Below are positions 34,642-44,222 of a stretch of 64,000 nt of DNA, in pieces; position 1 is the first letter of the stretch; each line of letters starts with the position of its first letter. The notes under the pieces were generated by a model, which was not told the DNA's origin, made no database searches, and worked only from the letters and a program-made list of their open reading frames with translations. The position numbers and the translations under genes were made by a program. Where the stretch lies: the NCBI GenBank assembly GCA_022447495.1, contig JAKVBH010000017.1:26915-90914 (forward strand), read 5' to 3'. Origin of the DNA: Marinovum sp. Lineage in GTDB: Bacteria; Pseudomonadota; Alphaproteobacteria; Rhodobacterales; Rhodobacteraceae.

Positions 34642-36042
34642 TTAGACCAAACTGGGCAGCCAGAGAACGACCCATGGAAACCCCACCAACAGAGCAATTG
34701 TGATGGCATCTGCGATGAAAAAGGGCGTCACACCCTTGAACACGTCCTGCACGGTGAGATCGTCTCGCACTCCGGCCACAACAAAACAATTGAGGCCAAT
34801 CGGCGGCGTGATCAAACAGAACTCTGCCATCTTCACGACCAAAATGCCGAACCAGATCGCGCACATCGGGCCGCTCATGCCGAATGTACTGTCGGCTGCG
34901 CTTATGAATTCGCCACCGTTGAGCGCCATGACAGCAGGGTAGACCACGGGCAATGTGAGAAGCAGCATGCCGATGGCGTCCATGAACATGCCCAGGACGG
35001 CATAGGCCAATAGGATGCAAATCAGGATCAACATGGGGGCCATGCTTAGCGACGTGATCCAATCCGAGAACGCGCCCGGCAAATCGGCAAACCCCAAGAA
35101 CCGGACATAGACCAGAACGCCCCAGATGATCGTAAAAATCATCACGCTCAACTTTGCCGTTTCCAAAAGCGCATCGCGCATCTGAGGCCAGCGCATCCCT
35201 TGGTAGAGCGCCATGAGGAAGACCACGAAGGCTCCGATGGCCCCGCCCTCGGTGGGCGTGCCCCATGCTTCGCCGCCGAAAGGGTTGTAAACAAAGCAGA
35301 TGATGGTCACGACCACGAACACGATAGGAAGCGCAGGTGGCAAAGAGACGAGGCGTTCTTTCCAGGTGAAGCCACCCACGGGTGGCCCAAACCCTTTGAT
35401 GGTAACGGCCATGCCAATGATGAGAAGGGCATAGATCAATGCCGAAAATGCTCCGGGGATGAAACCTGCCAAAAGGAGCTTACCCACGTCCTGTTCCACA
35501 ATGATCGCGTAGATGACCAGTATGGCTGAGGGCGGAATAAGCGAGGCCAAAGTGCCGCCTGCTGCCACAACGCCCGCCGCGAATTGTTTGTTGTACCCTA
35601 TCTTAAGCATCTCAGGGATCGCAATTCGAGCAAACACCGCGGAGGTGGCGACTGACGCGCCCGATACCGCGGCAAAACCTGCGGTGGCAAAGACAGTTGA
35701 GACGGCCAGCCCCCCTGGTACCCAAGCAATCCAACGTTTGGCCGCCTCAAAGAGCGCTTTGGTGAGGCCTGCGTAATAGGCCAGATAGCCAATGAGAATG
35801 AAGGTCGGGATGAGTGAGAGTGCTTGGCTTGAGACCTTGGAATGCGGCACTTGCCCGGCGGTTTTCACGGCAACGCCCAAGGCCCAGCCAAAATCGCCAA
35901 AGCCGTAGTCTTTTTTGGCCCAAAAGATCCAAATTAATCCGACCATACCCGACAAGCCTGCGGCAAAGGCCACGCGCATCCCCAGGATCACCATGACCAA
36001 AAGGCCGCCAGTGACCCAAAGACCAATATCAATCGGGTCCAT
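34642..36042 (-). CDS. dctM: TRAP transporter large permease (DctM)
   Basis: A 466-residue integral membrane protein with about a dozen helices, the sodium-coupled transport subunit of a TRAP importer. Typical DctM segments are VTGGLLVMVILGMRVAFAAGLSG, GGTLASLIPPSAILVIYAI (with the SLIPPS hairpin) and FCLITPPIGLNCFVV near the end. The start is ATG 36042 with GGGAGGGC upstream; it shares one base with the dctQ stop (TGATG). The longer ORF start at 36177 lies inside dctQ. Family members move carboxylates; the exact substrate is unknown. Confidence 0.92.
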   Translation of the reverse strand: MDPIDIGLWVTGGLLVMVILGMRVAFAAGLSGMVGLIWIFWAKKDYGFGDFGWALGVAVKTAGQVPHSKVSSQALSLIPTFILIGYLAYYAGLTKALFEAAKRWIAWVPGGLAVSTVFATAGFAAVSGASVATSAVFARIAIPEMLKIGYNKQFAAGVVAAGGTLASLIPPSAILVIYAIIVEQDVGKLLLAGFIPGAFSALIYALLIIGMAVTIKGFGPPVGGFTWKERLVSLPPALPIVFVVVTIICFVYNPFGGEAWGTPTEGGAIGAFVVFLMALYQGMRWPQMRDALLETAKLSVMIFTIIWGVLVYVRFLGFADLPGAFSDWITSLSMAPMLILICILLAYAVLGMFMDAIGMLLLTLPVVYPAVMALNGGEFISAADSTFGMSGPMCAIWFGILVVKMAEFCLITPPIGLNCFVVAGVRDDLTVQDVFKGVTPFFIADAITIALLVGFPWVVLWLPSLV

Positions 36043-36665
36043 CAGTTCTGCCCTCCCAACTGATCGGCTTCCATTTCGGCTTGGGTGGCGGCATCGGCTA
36101 TCATCGGAACGGCAACTGTGTGGCCAGTGATCACGCCTCGGCCATAGGCCCAAACCTGGAGGTTGAGCCGCAAACACAGGACACTAAAGGCCAGCGGTGC
36201 GAGAAACTTTGCAGGCCATATGGGCAGAGAAATGTCCATGGAGCTGTCCCGGCTCCAAAGGGGTGCGGCGACATCAAAGCTGCGCTCAAAATGCGCCCAA
36301 GTGCCCCAAACCATCAAAAGCATGAGGACCAGGATCAAGGATGTGGTGATCATCTCGGCCAGATAGAGCCAGCGACCACGCAAGCGGCCCACAAGAATGT
36401 CCATGCGGATATGCCCACCTTCGCGCATCACAAACGAAATGCCCATGAATGCAATGAGCGGCATCGCCTGTTCGATCCAATCGACATAGCCGGGCAAGGG
36501 CATGTTCATGAAGTTCCGACCCGAGACTGAAACGACGGCAAGCACCATCAGGCCAAAGACCGCCAAGCCACTGAGCAGGGCAAAGAAGCGTTCCAAGACC
36601 ACAAGGCGGCGGTCGAGCGAAGAGAGCGCGCTGTCATCAAGCAGCACAAGCGAAGGAGTAGCCAT
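36042..36665 (-). CDS. dctQ: TRAP transporter small permease (DctQ)
   Basis: A 207-residue protein with four helices. GRNFMNMPLPGYVDWIEQAMPLIAFMG and REGGHIRMDILVGRL match the conserved DctQ core. It pairs with DctM in the membrane. The start is ATG 36665 (AGGAC before it); the ORF-track start at 36701 has an odd Cys-rich extension. It ends in the TGATG overlap with dctM, and its start is 66 bases after the dctP stop. Confidence 0.88.
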   Translation of the reverse strand: MATPSLVLLDDSALSSLDRRLVVLERFFALLSGLAVFGLMVLAVVSVSGRNFMNMPLPGYVDWIEQAMPLIAFMGISFVMREGGHIRMDILVGRLRGRWLYLAEMITTSLILVLMLLMVWGTWAHFERSFDVAAPLWSRDSSMDISLPIWPAKFLAPLAFSVLCLRLNLQVWAYGRGVITGHTVAVPMIADAATQAEMEADQLGGQN

Positions 36666-36731
36666 GGCACATGTCCTGAAACTGAAAGAGGCCCCGCACA
36701 AAGGATTGCGCGAGGCCAGACGGGAGGATCG

Positions 36732-37742
36732 TTAGTTGCCGGAGGCAATCATGCCTGTCACCAGGTCATACAACTCCTGCGCAGGGAGACCGGCTTTGGT
36801 GTTGCGCTCAATCCAAGCGCTGGCTGCGGGTGCGGCGGCGGCTTCTTTGAAAGCGGCTATCTCATCGTCAGAGAAGGTCACCTTGGCGATGCCCCGCGCG
36901 TCCAACGCAGGGCCCCACGCGTCCATGGTCGCGCCGTTATAATTGGCGATGTAATGGTCCAGCGCCTCATCGACCGAGCCCAACAGCGCGTCGCGGTGCG
37001 CGTCGCTGAGGCTATCCAGGGCATCTGTGTTGACCACAACGGGGCAATTCACCGTGCCAGGGTTGAGGTTTGTGGTCCACCAGGTGCCGTTTTCGATCGT
37101 GCCGAAAGACATGTGGGCATGGGGTGCAAAACTCACTGCTTTGACGACGCCGCTGTCCATGGCTTGGCGCACTTCGGTGGCGGACATGGAGGTAGGCACA
37201 GCGCCAACCGCTTCCATTGCCGCGCCGATGCCGCCGGTGGCGCGCACGCTCAGACCCTCGAAATCCGCTAGGCTAGAGGGCGCTTCACCAACCCCCACGA
37301 TGTTGTACTGGGGCAGGGGCGAGGGCATGAGCAGTCGGGCATTCCAACGGCCCAAATCTTCAGCAGTCGCGGGATGCGCGTAGACCGCCATGGACAGGGC
37401 CACCTCTTGCTCCAAGGACGTCACTCCAAGGAACGGTAGCTCAAGTACGGTGATCGATGGGTTCTTGTCGCGGTGATATCCGGCACAGAATTGGGCCATT
37501 TCAAACGCGCCAATAGAGATTCCGTCAAGGTTCTCGCGGTTCTTGGAGAGGCCGCCGTAGCTGATGTTGAGCGTGAATTCCCCATCGGTTTTCTCGGAGA
37601 CCAGTTCGGCCAGTTTTTCAACGTGTTCGGTGAAGGCGCGGCGTTTGCCCCAAAGTGAGACATTCCATTCCGTGGCCATAGCTTCAGAGCCAAAGGCCAC
37701 AACAATAGCGGCAACCGCCGCGCGGCTGAGATACGTGTTCAT
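36732..37742 (-). CDS. dctP: TRAP transporter substrate-binding protein (DctP)
   Basis: A 336-residue periplasmic binding protein. The signal peptide ends ...SEAMA-TEW. The mature protein has the DctP pattern: WGKRRAFTEHVEKLAELVSEKTDGEFTL at the start, then ISIGAFEMAQF and a long C-terminal helix. The usual ligand-contact arginine may be that in SVRATGG. GGGAGGAAAA precedes ATG 37742. It is the first gene of the TRAP operon, with a hairpin and an 18-bp inverted repeat in the region between it and dctD. Confidence 0.9.
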   Translation of the reverse strand: MNTYLSRAAVAAIVVAFGSEAMATEWNVSLWGKRRAFTEHVEKLAELVSEKTDGEFTLNISYGGLSKNRENLDGISIGAFEMAQFCAGYHRDKNPSITVLELPFLGVTSLEQEVALSMAVYAHPATAEDLGRWNARLLMPSPLPQYNIVGVGEAPSSLADFEGLSVRATGGIGAAMEAVGAVPTSMSATEVRQAMDSGVVKAVSFAPHAHMSFGTIENGTWWTTNLNPGTVNCPVVVNTDALDSLSDAHRDALLGSVDEALDHYIANYNGATMDAWGPALDARGIAKVTFSDDEIAAFKEAAAAPAASAWIERNTKAGLPAQELYDLVTGMIASGN

Positions 37743-37756
37743 GCGTTTTCCTCCCA

Positions 37757-37784
37757 AAATCGGTGGCCACAGCAAAACCGATTT
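37757..37784 (-). other. Leader hairpin before dctP
   Basis: AAATCGGT and ACCGATTT form a perfect 8-bp stem with a 12-base loop directly upstream of the dctP ribosome site. It may tune translation or be a second protein-binding site. Confidence 0.4.
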
Positions 37785-37831
37785 CGGGGTGCGGGACTCA
37801 TGAAGAAAAATGCGCGCGTTTGGGAGCCTGG

Positions 37832-37849
37832 TCTGCGGAAATCCGCAGA
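37832..37849. promoter_or_regulatory. Putative DctD binding site upstream of dctP
   Basis: TCTGCGGAAATCCGCAGA has 8-bp perfect arms and a 2-base centre. It lies at the 3' end of dctD, 90 bases before the dctP start. It resembles the TGCGGA-N-TCCGCA type of site described for DctD in rhizobia, as I recall it; the exact published consensus should be checked. No sigma-54 (-24/-12) promoter is seen downstream. Confidence 0.55.
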
Positions 37850-37850
37850 G

Positions 37851-39143
37851 CTACAAAAGGGCCTTTTTGTCGAGCCCGAGCTTGACGATTTTCTCGTTGA
37901 GTGTGCGTCGTCCGATCCCCAATGCGTCGGCGGCATCATCCATACGCCCAGCATGATCTTGGATCGCACGGGAGATCATTTGACGTTCAAAGGCCGCGAC
38001 AGCTTCGCGTAGTCCGGGCCGCTCGGTTGTGTAATCGGCAGCGCCAGAAATCGCGTCGGCGATGCGTGCGTCTCCCATCTTGGACAGAAAGACGAACCGC
38101 TCCGCGACATTGCGCAGCTCGCGCACATTTCCGCGCCAGTCATGTGCCATAAGCTGTCCAATATCGTCTTTGTTCAATTCCGGAGTTGGTGCGCCCAAGC
38201 GAGTTGCGAAGTCGTGTAAGAAGCGATTGGCCAGCATTGGGATATCATCAATACGGGTCCGTAAGGGGGGCAAGGCTAAGGCAAACCCCTCCAACCGAAA
38301 GAGGAGGTCTTGGCGCAACCGATCCTTAGCGATGGCTTGGGACGTGTCCTCGTTGGTGGCGGATATAATGCGCAGATCGACCGTTTGCGGCGTAGCGGCG
38401 CCATTTGGCAGGATTTCTTGAGCCTCAATCAACCGCAACAGTGCGGGTTGTACATCGCTGGGGCAGGCACAAACCTCATCGAAAAACAATGTGCCACCTG
38501 ATGCGCCTTGGGCGACCACTGGTAGGTGCGTGATGCTAATTTGGGCCGCGTTCACGGCCACGTACGGCCCATCGCAGCGTTCTGAGAGGTCATGTAGCGC
38601 CCGCGCCACCACGTCTTTGCCGGTGCCTGTTTCACCTCGGATTAGAACCGGCATACGGCCCTGCGCCAGCGTTGTGATGGTTCGTCGAAGCTCTACGATA
38701 TCGGGGGTGTGACCGACCAGGGTACGATCAAGTCCCGCGAGCTCTTGCAGGCGGTCTTTGAGGCGTAAATTGCTTTGCCGCATCTGATGTTGTTCGGCTG
38801 CATGGGCCAGAATCAGCAAAAGCCGTTTCGGATCGTATGGCTTCTCCACAAAACTGTAGGCCCCGGCGCTCATGGCTTCGACGGCCACGGGGATGTCCCC
38901 ATGGGCCGAGATCAAAACCACAGGTGGTCCGCTCTCCAGACTGTGCAAAAGATCAAGGCCGGTCATTTCCGGCATCCGCAAGTCGGTCAAAATGACGTCT
39001 GGCTGAAATTGCGTGATCCAGCGCGCAGTCTCGGTTGCGCGTGCCAAGGCTTTGGCGGTCCATCCGGTGGCTTCGACAAGATCCACCAGCGAGTTGCGCA
39101 TCATTAAGTCGTCATCAATGATCAACACGCGGTTATTCGTCAT
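37851..39143 (-). CDS. dctD: DctD-like response regulator lacking the GAFTGA loop
   Basis: A 430-residue NtrC-class regulator. The receiver (1-120) has IIDDD, phospho-acceptor Asp54 (ILTDLRMP) and the Lys in VEKPYDP. The AAA+ domain has Walker A GETGTGKD and Walker B GGTLFFDEV. Between them, where ELFGHE-GAFTGA should lie, the chain jumps from PYVAVNAAQISITHLPVV to GASGGTLFF, so the sigma-54 contact loop is missing. The Fis-type helix-turn-helix at the end (RMDDAADALGIGRRTLNEKI) is intact. It likely works with sigma-70, as known for Rhodobacter capsulatus NtrC. It overlaps dctB (ATGA) and precedes dctP. Confidence 0.9.
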   Translation of the reverse strand: MTNNRVLIIDDDLMMRNSLVDLVEATGWTAKALARATETARWITQFQPDVILTDLRMPEMTGLDLLHSLESGPPVVLISAHGDIPVAVEAMSAGAYSFVEKPYDPKRLLLILAHAAEQHQMRQSNLRLKDRLQELAGLDRTLVGHTPDIVELRRTITTLAQGRMPVLIRGETGTGKDVVARALHDLSERCDGPYVAVNAAQISITHLPVVAQGASGGTLFFDEVCACPSDVQPALLRLIEAQEILPNGAATPQTVDLRIISATNEDTSQAIAKDRLRQDLLFRLEGFALALPPLRTRIDDIPMLANRFLHDFATRLGAPTPELNKDDIGQLMAHDWRGNVRELRNVAERFVFLSKMGDARIADAISGAADYTTERPGLREAVAAFERQMISRAIQDHAGRMDDAADALGIGRRTLNEKIVKLGLDKKALL

Positions 39144-40861
39144 CTCGGATGCCCCTGAGTGTTTTTCGGGAGTGTCACGCGAAAGACCGCACCGCCGCCC
39201 GTGCTTTCAGCCGCGGTGATTGTGCCGCCATGGTCTGATACGATGCCCGCTGAAATCGTAAGCCCAAGTCCCATGCCCCGCCCGCTTTCTCGGGTGGTTG
39301 CAAAAGGCTCTTGGAGATCATCAAGGGTTTTGCCGCCGAGGCCATGGCCTGTGTCGGAGACCTCAATCCAGACCTCTTTATCTTGCGCGCCCATCGCAAT
39401 TAGGATTTGTTTCACGTCTTGGGTTTCGACCGCGTCTAGGGCGTTGCGCAAAAGGTTTGTCACCACTTGTTCGACGCGCATCTGATTGCCCCGAAACGGT
39501 AGCGGGGCCTCAGACGAGCGCAGATCGACCGTCGCGCCGATATAGTCGATATTGGGCGCCACCAATTCAAGCGCGGGAGCCACCATATTGCGCAAATCCA
39601 GTGCTTCGAACTTGTCGCGACCTTTGCGCGAAAAGAACTTCAGCTGTTTGGTGATGTTCTCCATACGCGCGACGAGGTTTTGCATCTTGTCGTTGAGAGG
39701 TGTTGCACCTTGGGAAATCTCGGCGGCGGCCAATTGGTTGCGCATGGCGGCAATTGGCTGACCAAGTTCGTGGGTGACCGACGACGCAAGCTGTCCCAGC
39801 GCAGCAAGTCTCCCGGCTTGGGCCAATTCGGCTTGGGTTTTTTGCAGGTTTCGCTCTGTCGCGCGCCGTTCTTCGATTTCAACGGCCAGCTTTTGATTTG
39901 CCTGACGCAGCAAAGCCTCTTCGCGTTCAGATTTTCGCAGGGCTACATTCACCCGGCGCGCCCGGCTCATTTGGAATAGAATGAAGGTCATCATGGCCGA
40001 CACCACGAATACGCCTGTGGTCAACCATGTCCGGGTGGCGGAGGCGTCGAGGGGTTCAAAGAAATGCAAGGACCAGCTGTTGGGGAGATCTGCGGTGTGC
40101 AGATGGAGCACGGTTTCTCCACCGACATTCGCGGTTTGCGCCAGAGGATCAAAAGACCAATCAAGCGGCGCCAAAGTCTCTGCCGCGAACTGACGTGATC
40201 GATCAATCCGTGCTTTTTGCTCGAATGAGAGCTCGGTCAATGTGCGGTAGCGCCAAGACGGCTCTGACGCTAGCAAAACCACGCCGTCGGCATTGGCCAA
40301 CAAAACCTGCTCACCGGAGGCTTGCCAGGCCTCTTGGATCGGCGACAAATCAGCTTTGAGCGCGATGACCCCATCTGCACCACCGTGGGGGTGTTGGACG
40401 CCGATCGCGTAGAAATATCCAGGCTGGCCGGTGGTGGCGCCAATGCCATAGAACTCGCCAAGCTCGCCGTTCTGAGCTGCCTGAAAATACGGTCGATAGC
40501 CGTAATTTTGTCCCTTAAAGGACGTGGTGCTTTTGGCGTTGGACGCCGACAGCGTGTGACCTTCATGGTCCATCAAATAGATCGCGTCCAGGCCCGCGCT
40601 TTGGGAAAACCGCGCGAGCCGGTGGTCAAGCACAGAAGAACTTCCACCCGCAAGTGTGTCTGTGACAACGGGGTCGAGCGACAAAAGAAACGGTAAGTGC
40701 GCGAAGTGTTGGATCTGCGATTGCAGGGTGTTTTGGTAGATCGTCAGCCGCGCGGCGGCCGTCTCGATTTGCTCAGCCTTAAAATAGCTAAATGCTCCGC
40801 GAAATAGGGCGAAACAGAGAGCAAGAAACAGACAAAAGGCGAGAGCGTAAGTGCGGCGCAT
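39140..40861 (-). CDS. dctB: DctB-like sensor histidine kinase
   Basis: A 573-residue membrane kinase. One helix near the N-terminus (ALAFCLFLALCFALFRG), a periplasmic double-Cache sensor region (about 35-270), a second helix (TGVFVVSAMMTFILF), then a coiled coil. HisKA has His364 (SVTHELGQPIAAMRNQL), and the ATPase domain has NLLRNALDAVE, DTGHGL and GMGLGLTIS. This is the DctB layout that senses C4-dicarboxylates in rhizobia. The start at 40861 is chosen because it gives the normal short tail before the helix; the ORF-track start at 40930 is a non-ATG codon. It probably controls the TRAP operon through DctD. Confidence 0.88.
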   Translation of the reverse strand: MRRTYALAFCLFLALCFALFRGAFSYFKAEQIETAAARLTIYQNTLQSQIQHFAHLPFLLSLDPVVTDTLAGGSSSVLDHRLARFSQSAGLDAIYLMDHEGHTLSASNAKSTTSFKGQNYGYRPYFQAAQNGELGEFYGIGATTGQPGYFYAIGVQHPHGGADGVIALKADLSPIQEAWQASGEQVLLANADGVVLLASEPSWRYRTLTELSFEQKARIDRSRQFAAETLAPLDWSFDPLAQTANVGGETVLHLHTADLPNSWSLHFFEPLDASATRTWLTTGVFVVSAMMTFILFQMSRARRVNVALRKSEREEALLRQANQKLAVEIEERRATERNLQKTQAELAQAGRLAALGQLASSVTHELGQPIAAMRNQLAAAEISQGATPLNDKMQNLVARMENITKQLKFFSRKGRDKFEALDLRNMVAPALELVAPNIDYIGATVDLRSSEAPLPFRGNQMRVEQVVTNLLRNALDAVETQDVKQILIAMGAQDKEVWIEVSDTGHGLGGKTLDDLQEPFATTRESGRGMGLGLTISAGIVSDHGGTITAAESTGGGAVFRVTLPKNTQGHPR

Positions 40862-41175
40862 TTCGGTTTCTCGCTTGGATTGGCTGGGAAAATCAATGAG
40901 AGACTGAGGTCGGGACACAAAGATCGACACTGGGTGTCACACGCCAAACGGGGAACGTCGCTCTAAGAGAGCTTGCACCAATGCCTCTGCAGCAGCCAGG
41001 ATCGCTACGATCCACGCAATGTTCCGGGTACCGCCGCCCAAACCCAGTCTCGGAAAAGAAACAGCTACAAACTGCCCTTGCTGTGTCGACGCAGGGCCAT
41101 TTTCCTGTTGCATAAAGGCTATACAAGTGTGGCCAAAGCCACTATGCGCGGGGCTTCTTCATCCTCAGGTGACAC

Positions 41176-43263
41176 ATGCAAGATTTCTCGGGCCTGCCCA
41201 AGACCCTCTCCAAGGCGCTAAGTGCCCAGGGCTATACTGCGCCCACTCCCGTGCAAGAGGCGGTGACAGATCCCGGCTTGCGCGGTTTGGATTTGCTTGT
41301 GTCCGCGCAAACCGGTTCTGGGAAAACGGTTGGGTTCGGTCTGGCGATTGCGGATGATCTCCTTGATGAGGCTGGGCGCTTTGGCCGCCCCGCTGCTCCG
41401 CTGGCTTTGGTCATCGCACCCACGCGAGAGCTTGCGCTCCAAGTTCGGCGCGAGTTTGACTGGCTCTTCTCTGAGGCGGGCATCGTCACAGCATCCGCCG
41501 TCGGCGGCATGGATGCCCGGACGGAACGGCGTTCTATCGAACGCGGCGCGCATATCATTGTTGCAACACCAGGTCGGCTGCGCGACCATGTCGGTCGCGG
41601 TGTCGTGGATCTCAGCGATCTGCGCGCAGTTGTTCTTGATGAAGCTGATGAAATGCTCGACATGGGGTTCTCGGAAGATCTGGAATTCATTCTGGATCAC
41701 ACGCCCGAGGATCGTCGCACGCTCCTTTTCTCGGCAACCGTGCCCCGTGGGATCGCCAAATTGGCGCAGACTTACCAAAAGGAGGACACGCGTCGCATCG
41801 AAGTGGGCAATGCCCGTGAACAGCATTCGGACATCACTTATTTGGCGCTGACCGTCACACCATCGGACATTGAAAAGGCTATTATCAACCTGTTGCGCTT
41901 CCACGAAGCACACACGGCGATTGTCTTTGCCAACACCCGGTCAATGGTTGCGCGGCTGTCTGCGAAGTTTTCCAATCGAGGGTTCTCGGTTGTCTCGCTT
42001 TCCGGCGAATTGAGCCAAGCCGAACGAACCCATGCACTTCAAGCGTTGCGCGATGGACGGGCGCGGGTGTGCATTGCGACCGATGTAGCAGCGCGTGGCA
42101 TCGATCTGCCGGGGCTGGAGCTTGTGATCCATGCCGACCTGCCCACCAATGCCGAGGCTCTTTTGCACCGGTCCGGTCGTACAGGTCGCGCAGGGCGCAA
42201 GGGGACGTCTGTTCTCATTGTGCCTGATCGGCAACGCGGCAAGGCACAGCGCCTTCTCAAATTCGCGCGCCTCGAAGCCGACTGGCGAGCGCCGCCCTCC
42301 GCCGAGGACGTATTGGCCCGCGATGAAGAGCGCATGCTCGCCGATCCTGCCTGGGACGAACCCATGAGCACTGAGGATCAAGTGTTTGCCGACCGCTTGC
42401 TCGAAGGGCGCACACCCGCGCAAATCGCGGCTGCGTTTTTGCGTCTTTATCGCGACCGCCATTCCGCGCCTGAGATACTGGGCACGGTGTCCGAACCCAA
42501 AACCCGCAAACGCCGCGACGTGGCCGATTTCGGGCCGAGCACTTGGTTTTCTTTGTCTTTGGGTCGCAAAGACCGCGCGGAACCGCGCTGGCTCTTGCCG
42601 ATGCTGTGTCGCAACGCAGGCATATCCAAAGACGCAATCGGCGCCATCCGAGTGCAATACCAGGAAACTTTCGTCGAGATTTCCGACGCTGTCATATCTT
42701 CGATGAAACAAGAACTGGGTGAGAGCCTTGATCTAGAACAGGGCGCCAAGCTCACTGAATTGCCTGGACAGCCCGATTTTGATGCGTCCCCCAAAGGACC
42801 GCCCGGCGACGCGTTTGAGCCAAGCAAGCCTCGCGGAAAACGTTTCGACGGAAAAGACAAAGCTCGGAGAACCAAGACCGATCATCGCTCAGATGACCGA
42901 CCCAAACGCGACAAACCCAAAGGCGAATTCCGGTCTGATGCGCCTGGGGCGGGTGGTGGCAAACCTAACAAAGGCAAGCCCAAAGGTGCTGGACCGCGTG
43001 CGGAGTCTGCAGGCGAAAGTAAAACGTCCAAAGGAAAGCCTGTAAAAGGCAAAGCCGGCAACGGCAAACCCCGGGTCGACAAAGATAAGCCGGGCAAAGG
43101 TCAATCCAACAAAGATAAGCCCGGTAAGGGTGGCTCCAAAATGAGCAGCAAGCTGCGCCACAAAGGCAAAAGCGGAGATCGCCCCTCCGAAGGCCCAACG
43201 CCCCCGCGCTTTAAAACCCGCGCCGGTAAAGGTCCCGACGCCCGTCCGATGCGCAAGAAGTAG
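41176..43263 (+). CDS. DEAD-box RNA helicase with DbpA-type domain and basic tail
   Basis: A 695-residue ATP-dependent RNA helicase. Motif I is AQTGSGKT, Ia PTRELALQV, II VLDEADEML, III FSATVPRG, and VI HRSGRTGRAG. After the two RecA domains (about 1-375), residues about 455-515 (STWFSLSLGRKDRAEPRWLLPMLC...VEISD) match the DbpA/CsdA RNA-binding domain. The last 160 residues are very basic, with Lys-Gly-Pro repeats such as KDKPGKG, suited to RNA contact. Members act in ribosome assembly and cold RNA unfolding. It is divergent from dctB. The repeats are in frame and not an artefact of low coverage, as far as sequence shows. Confidence 0.92.
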   Translation: MQDFSGLPKTLSKALSAQGYTAPTPVQEAVTDPGLRGLDLLVSAQTGSGKTVGFGLAIADDLLDEAGRFGRPAAPLALVIAPTRELALQVRREFDWLFSEAGIVTASAVGGMDARTERRSIERGAHIIVATPGRLRDHVGRGVVDLSDLRAVVLDEADEMLDMGFSEDLEFILDHTPEDRRTLLFSATVPRGIAKLAQTYQKEDTRRIEVGNAREQHSDITYLALTVTPSDIEKAIINLLRFHEAHTAIVFANTRSMVARLSAKFSNRGFSVVSLSGELSQAERTHALQALRDGRARVCIATDVAARGIDLPGLELVIHADLPTNAEALLHRSGRTGRAGRKGTSVLIVPDRQRGKAQRLLKFARLEADWRAPPSAEDVLARDEERMLADPAWDEPMSTEDQVFADRLLEGRTPAQIAAAFLRLYRDRHSAPEILGTVSEPKTRKRRDVADFGPSTWFSLSLGRKDRAEPRWLLPMLCRNAGISKDAIGAIRVQYQETFVEISDAVISSMKQELGESLDLEQGAKLTELPGQPDFDASPKGPPGDAFEPSKPRGKRFDGKDKARRTKTDHRSDDRPKRDKPKGEFRSDAPGAGGGKPNKGKPKGAGPRAESAGESKTSKGKPVKGKAGNGKPRVDKDKPGKGQSNKDKPGKGGSKMSSKLRHKGKSGDRPSEGPTPPRFKTRAGKGPDARPMRKK

Positions 43264-43344
43264 CTAGGGCATATCTCGCTAAACTTGGCGCACGCGCCAG
43301 GTGATGGAGGTCATTGGCAAGTTGGATGGGAGAGCGGCGCAGTC

Positions 43345-43992
43345 ATGCTTCTAAAAACCTTGGCATTGGCGCCCATTTTGGTCCCGCAGGTTTTGTGGGT
43401 CATGGCGCGCGCGTCTCGCCTGCCGGAGGCGGAAGGGCCTCGGCGTGGGCAGACCGGGCAGGGACCCACAAAACGTTTGTTGGTGTTGGGCGACAGCTCT
43501 GCAGCGGGCGTCGGCGTCGCACATCAGTTTCAAGCGCTCAGTGGACAACTGGCCAACGCCCTGTCACATGAACAGTCGGTCACTTGGCACACTGTCGCCG
43601 TGTCAGGGGCCACTGCGCGCAGCACGCTCGCGACTTTGCAAAAGCTGGAGGCCGAACCGTTTGATTGGGCGGTCATCGCCTTGGGTGTGAACGATGTGAA
43701 AAACGGTGTTAGCGAAAGCGCTTGGCTGCGCGACTATGGTGCGATTTTGAGCGAACTGCGCTCGCGTTTCGGATCGCCCAAGGTCTGTGCGTCTGCGGTG
43801 CCAAATCTAGGCGCATTTCCACTTCTGCCGTGGCCGCTTTCATTGGTTCTAGGCGAACGAGCTATCCGGTTTGACGAGGCGCTAATGTCGCTCATCTCCT
43901 CTACGCCAGAAGCTGTGCATTTGAACTGGGACTTTGACCTCGAGCCGAGCAGCATGGCGGCCGATGGGTTTCATCCTGGGCCTGAGGTTTAG
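43345..43992 (+). CDS. SGNH/GDSL hydrolase with a probable premature stop
   Basis: A 215-residue SGNH hydrolase. The catalytic Ser is in LGDSSAAGVG, block III is ALGVNDVK and the Asp-His pair is in ADGFHPGPE. Acting on esters of lipids or sugars is likely. An N-terminal hydrophobic helix (MLLKTLALAPILVPQVLWVM) anchors or exports it. The reading frame meets TAG right after PGPEV, and the same frame continues as AQWAMRAAAALEGRN to a TGA at 44038-44040, which looks like the missing last helix (usual HPGP-Y--WA). I start at ATG 43345 with GGGAGAG upstream. The triad is intact, so activity may remain. Confidence 0.8.
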   Translation: MLLKTLALAPILVPQVLWVMARASRLPEAEGPRRGQTGQGPTKRLLVLGDSSAAGVGVAHQFQALSGQLANALSHEQSVTWHTVAVSGATARSTLATLQKLEAEPFDWAVIALGVNDVKNGVSESAWLRDYGAILSELRSRFGSPKVCASAVPNLGAFPLLPWPLSLVLGERAIRFDEALMSLISSTPEAVHLNWDFDLEPSSMAADGFHPGPEV

Positions 43993-44222
43993 GCGCAATG
44001 GGCGATGCGCGCGGCGGCCGCGCTTGAAGGGCGAAACTGAGTCAGTTCAACTGGTTCACATCCCGAAAGCCCGGCCGAAACCGCATCAAAATGTGACCGA
44101 CCGACATCAAAAAGTGGGCGCGCCCAAAATTGATTGCGCTGCATCTACACGCTCTGGGTCTTGACGCGGGATCGCTCTGCGCCCCACATGCCAGAAATGC
44201 AATTTTTCAAAAAGGTCTCACC

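Noticed and set aside
42880-43260. Lys-Gly-Pro repeats in the helicase tail as a separate DNA repeat or CRISPR-like array
   Set aside because: The repeats are short, irregular, in frame and encode a normal basic RNA-binding tail of DEAD-box helicases.
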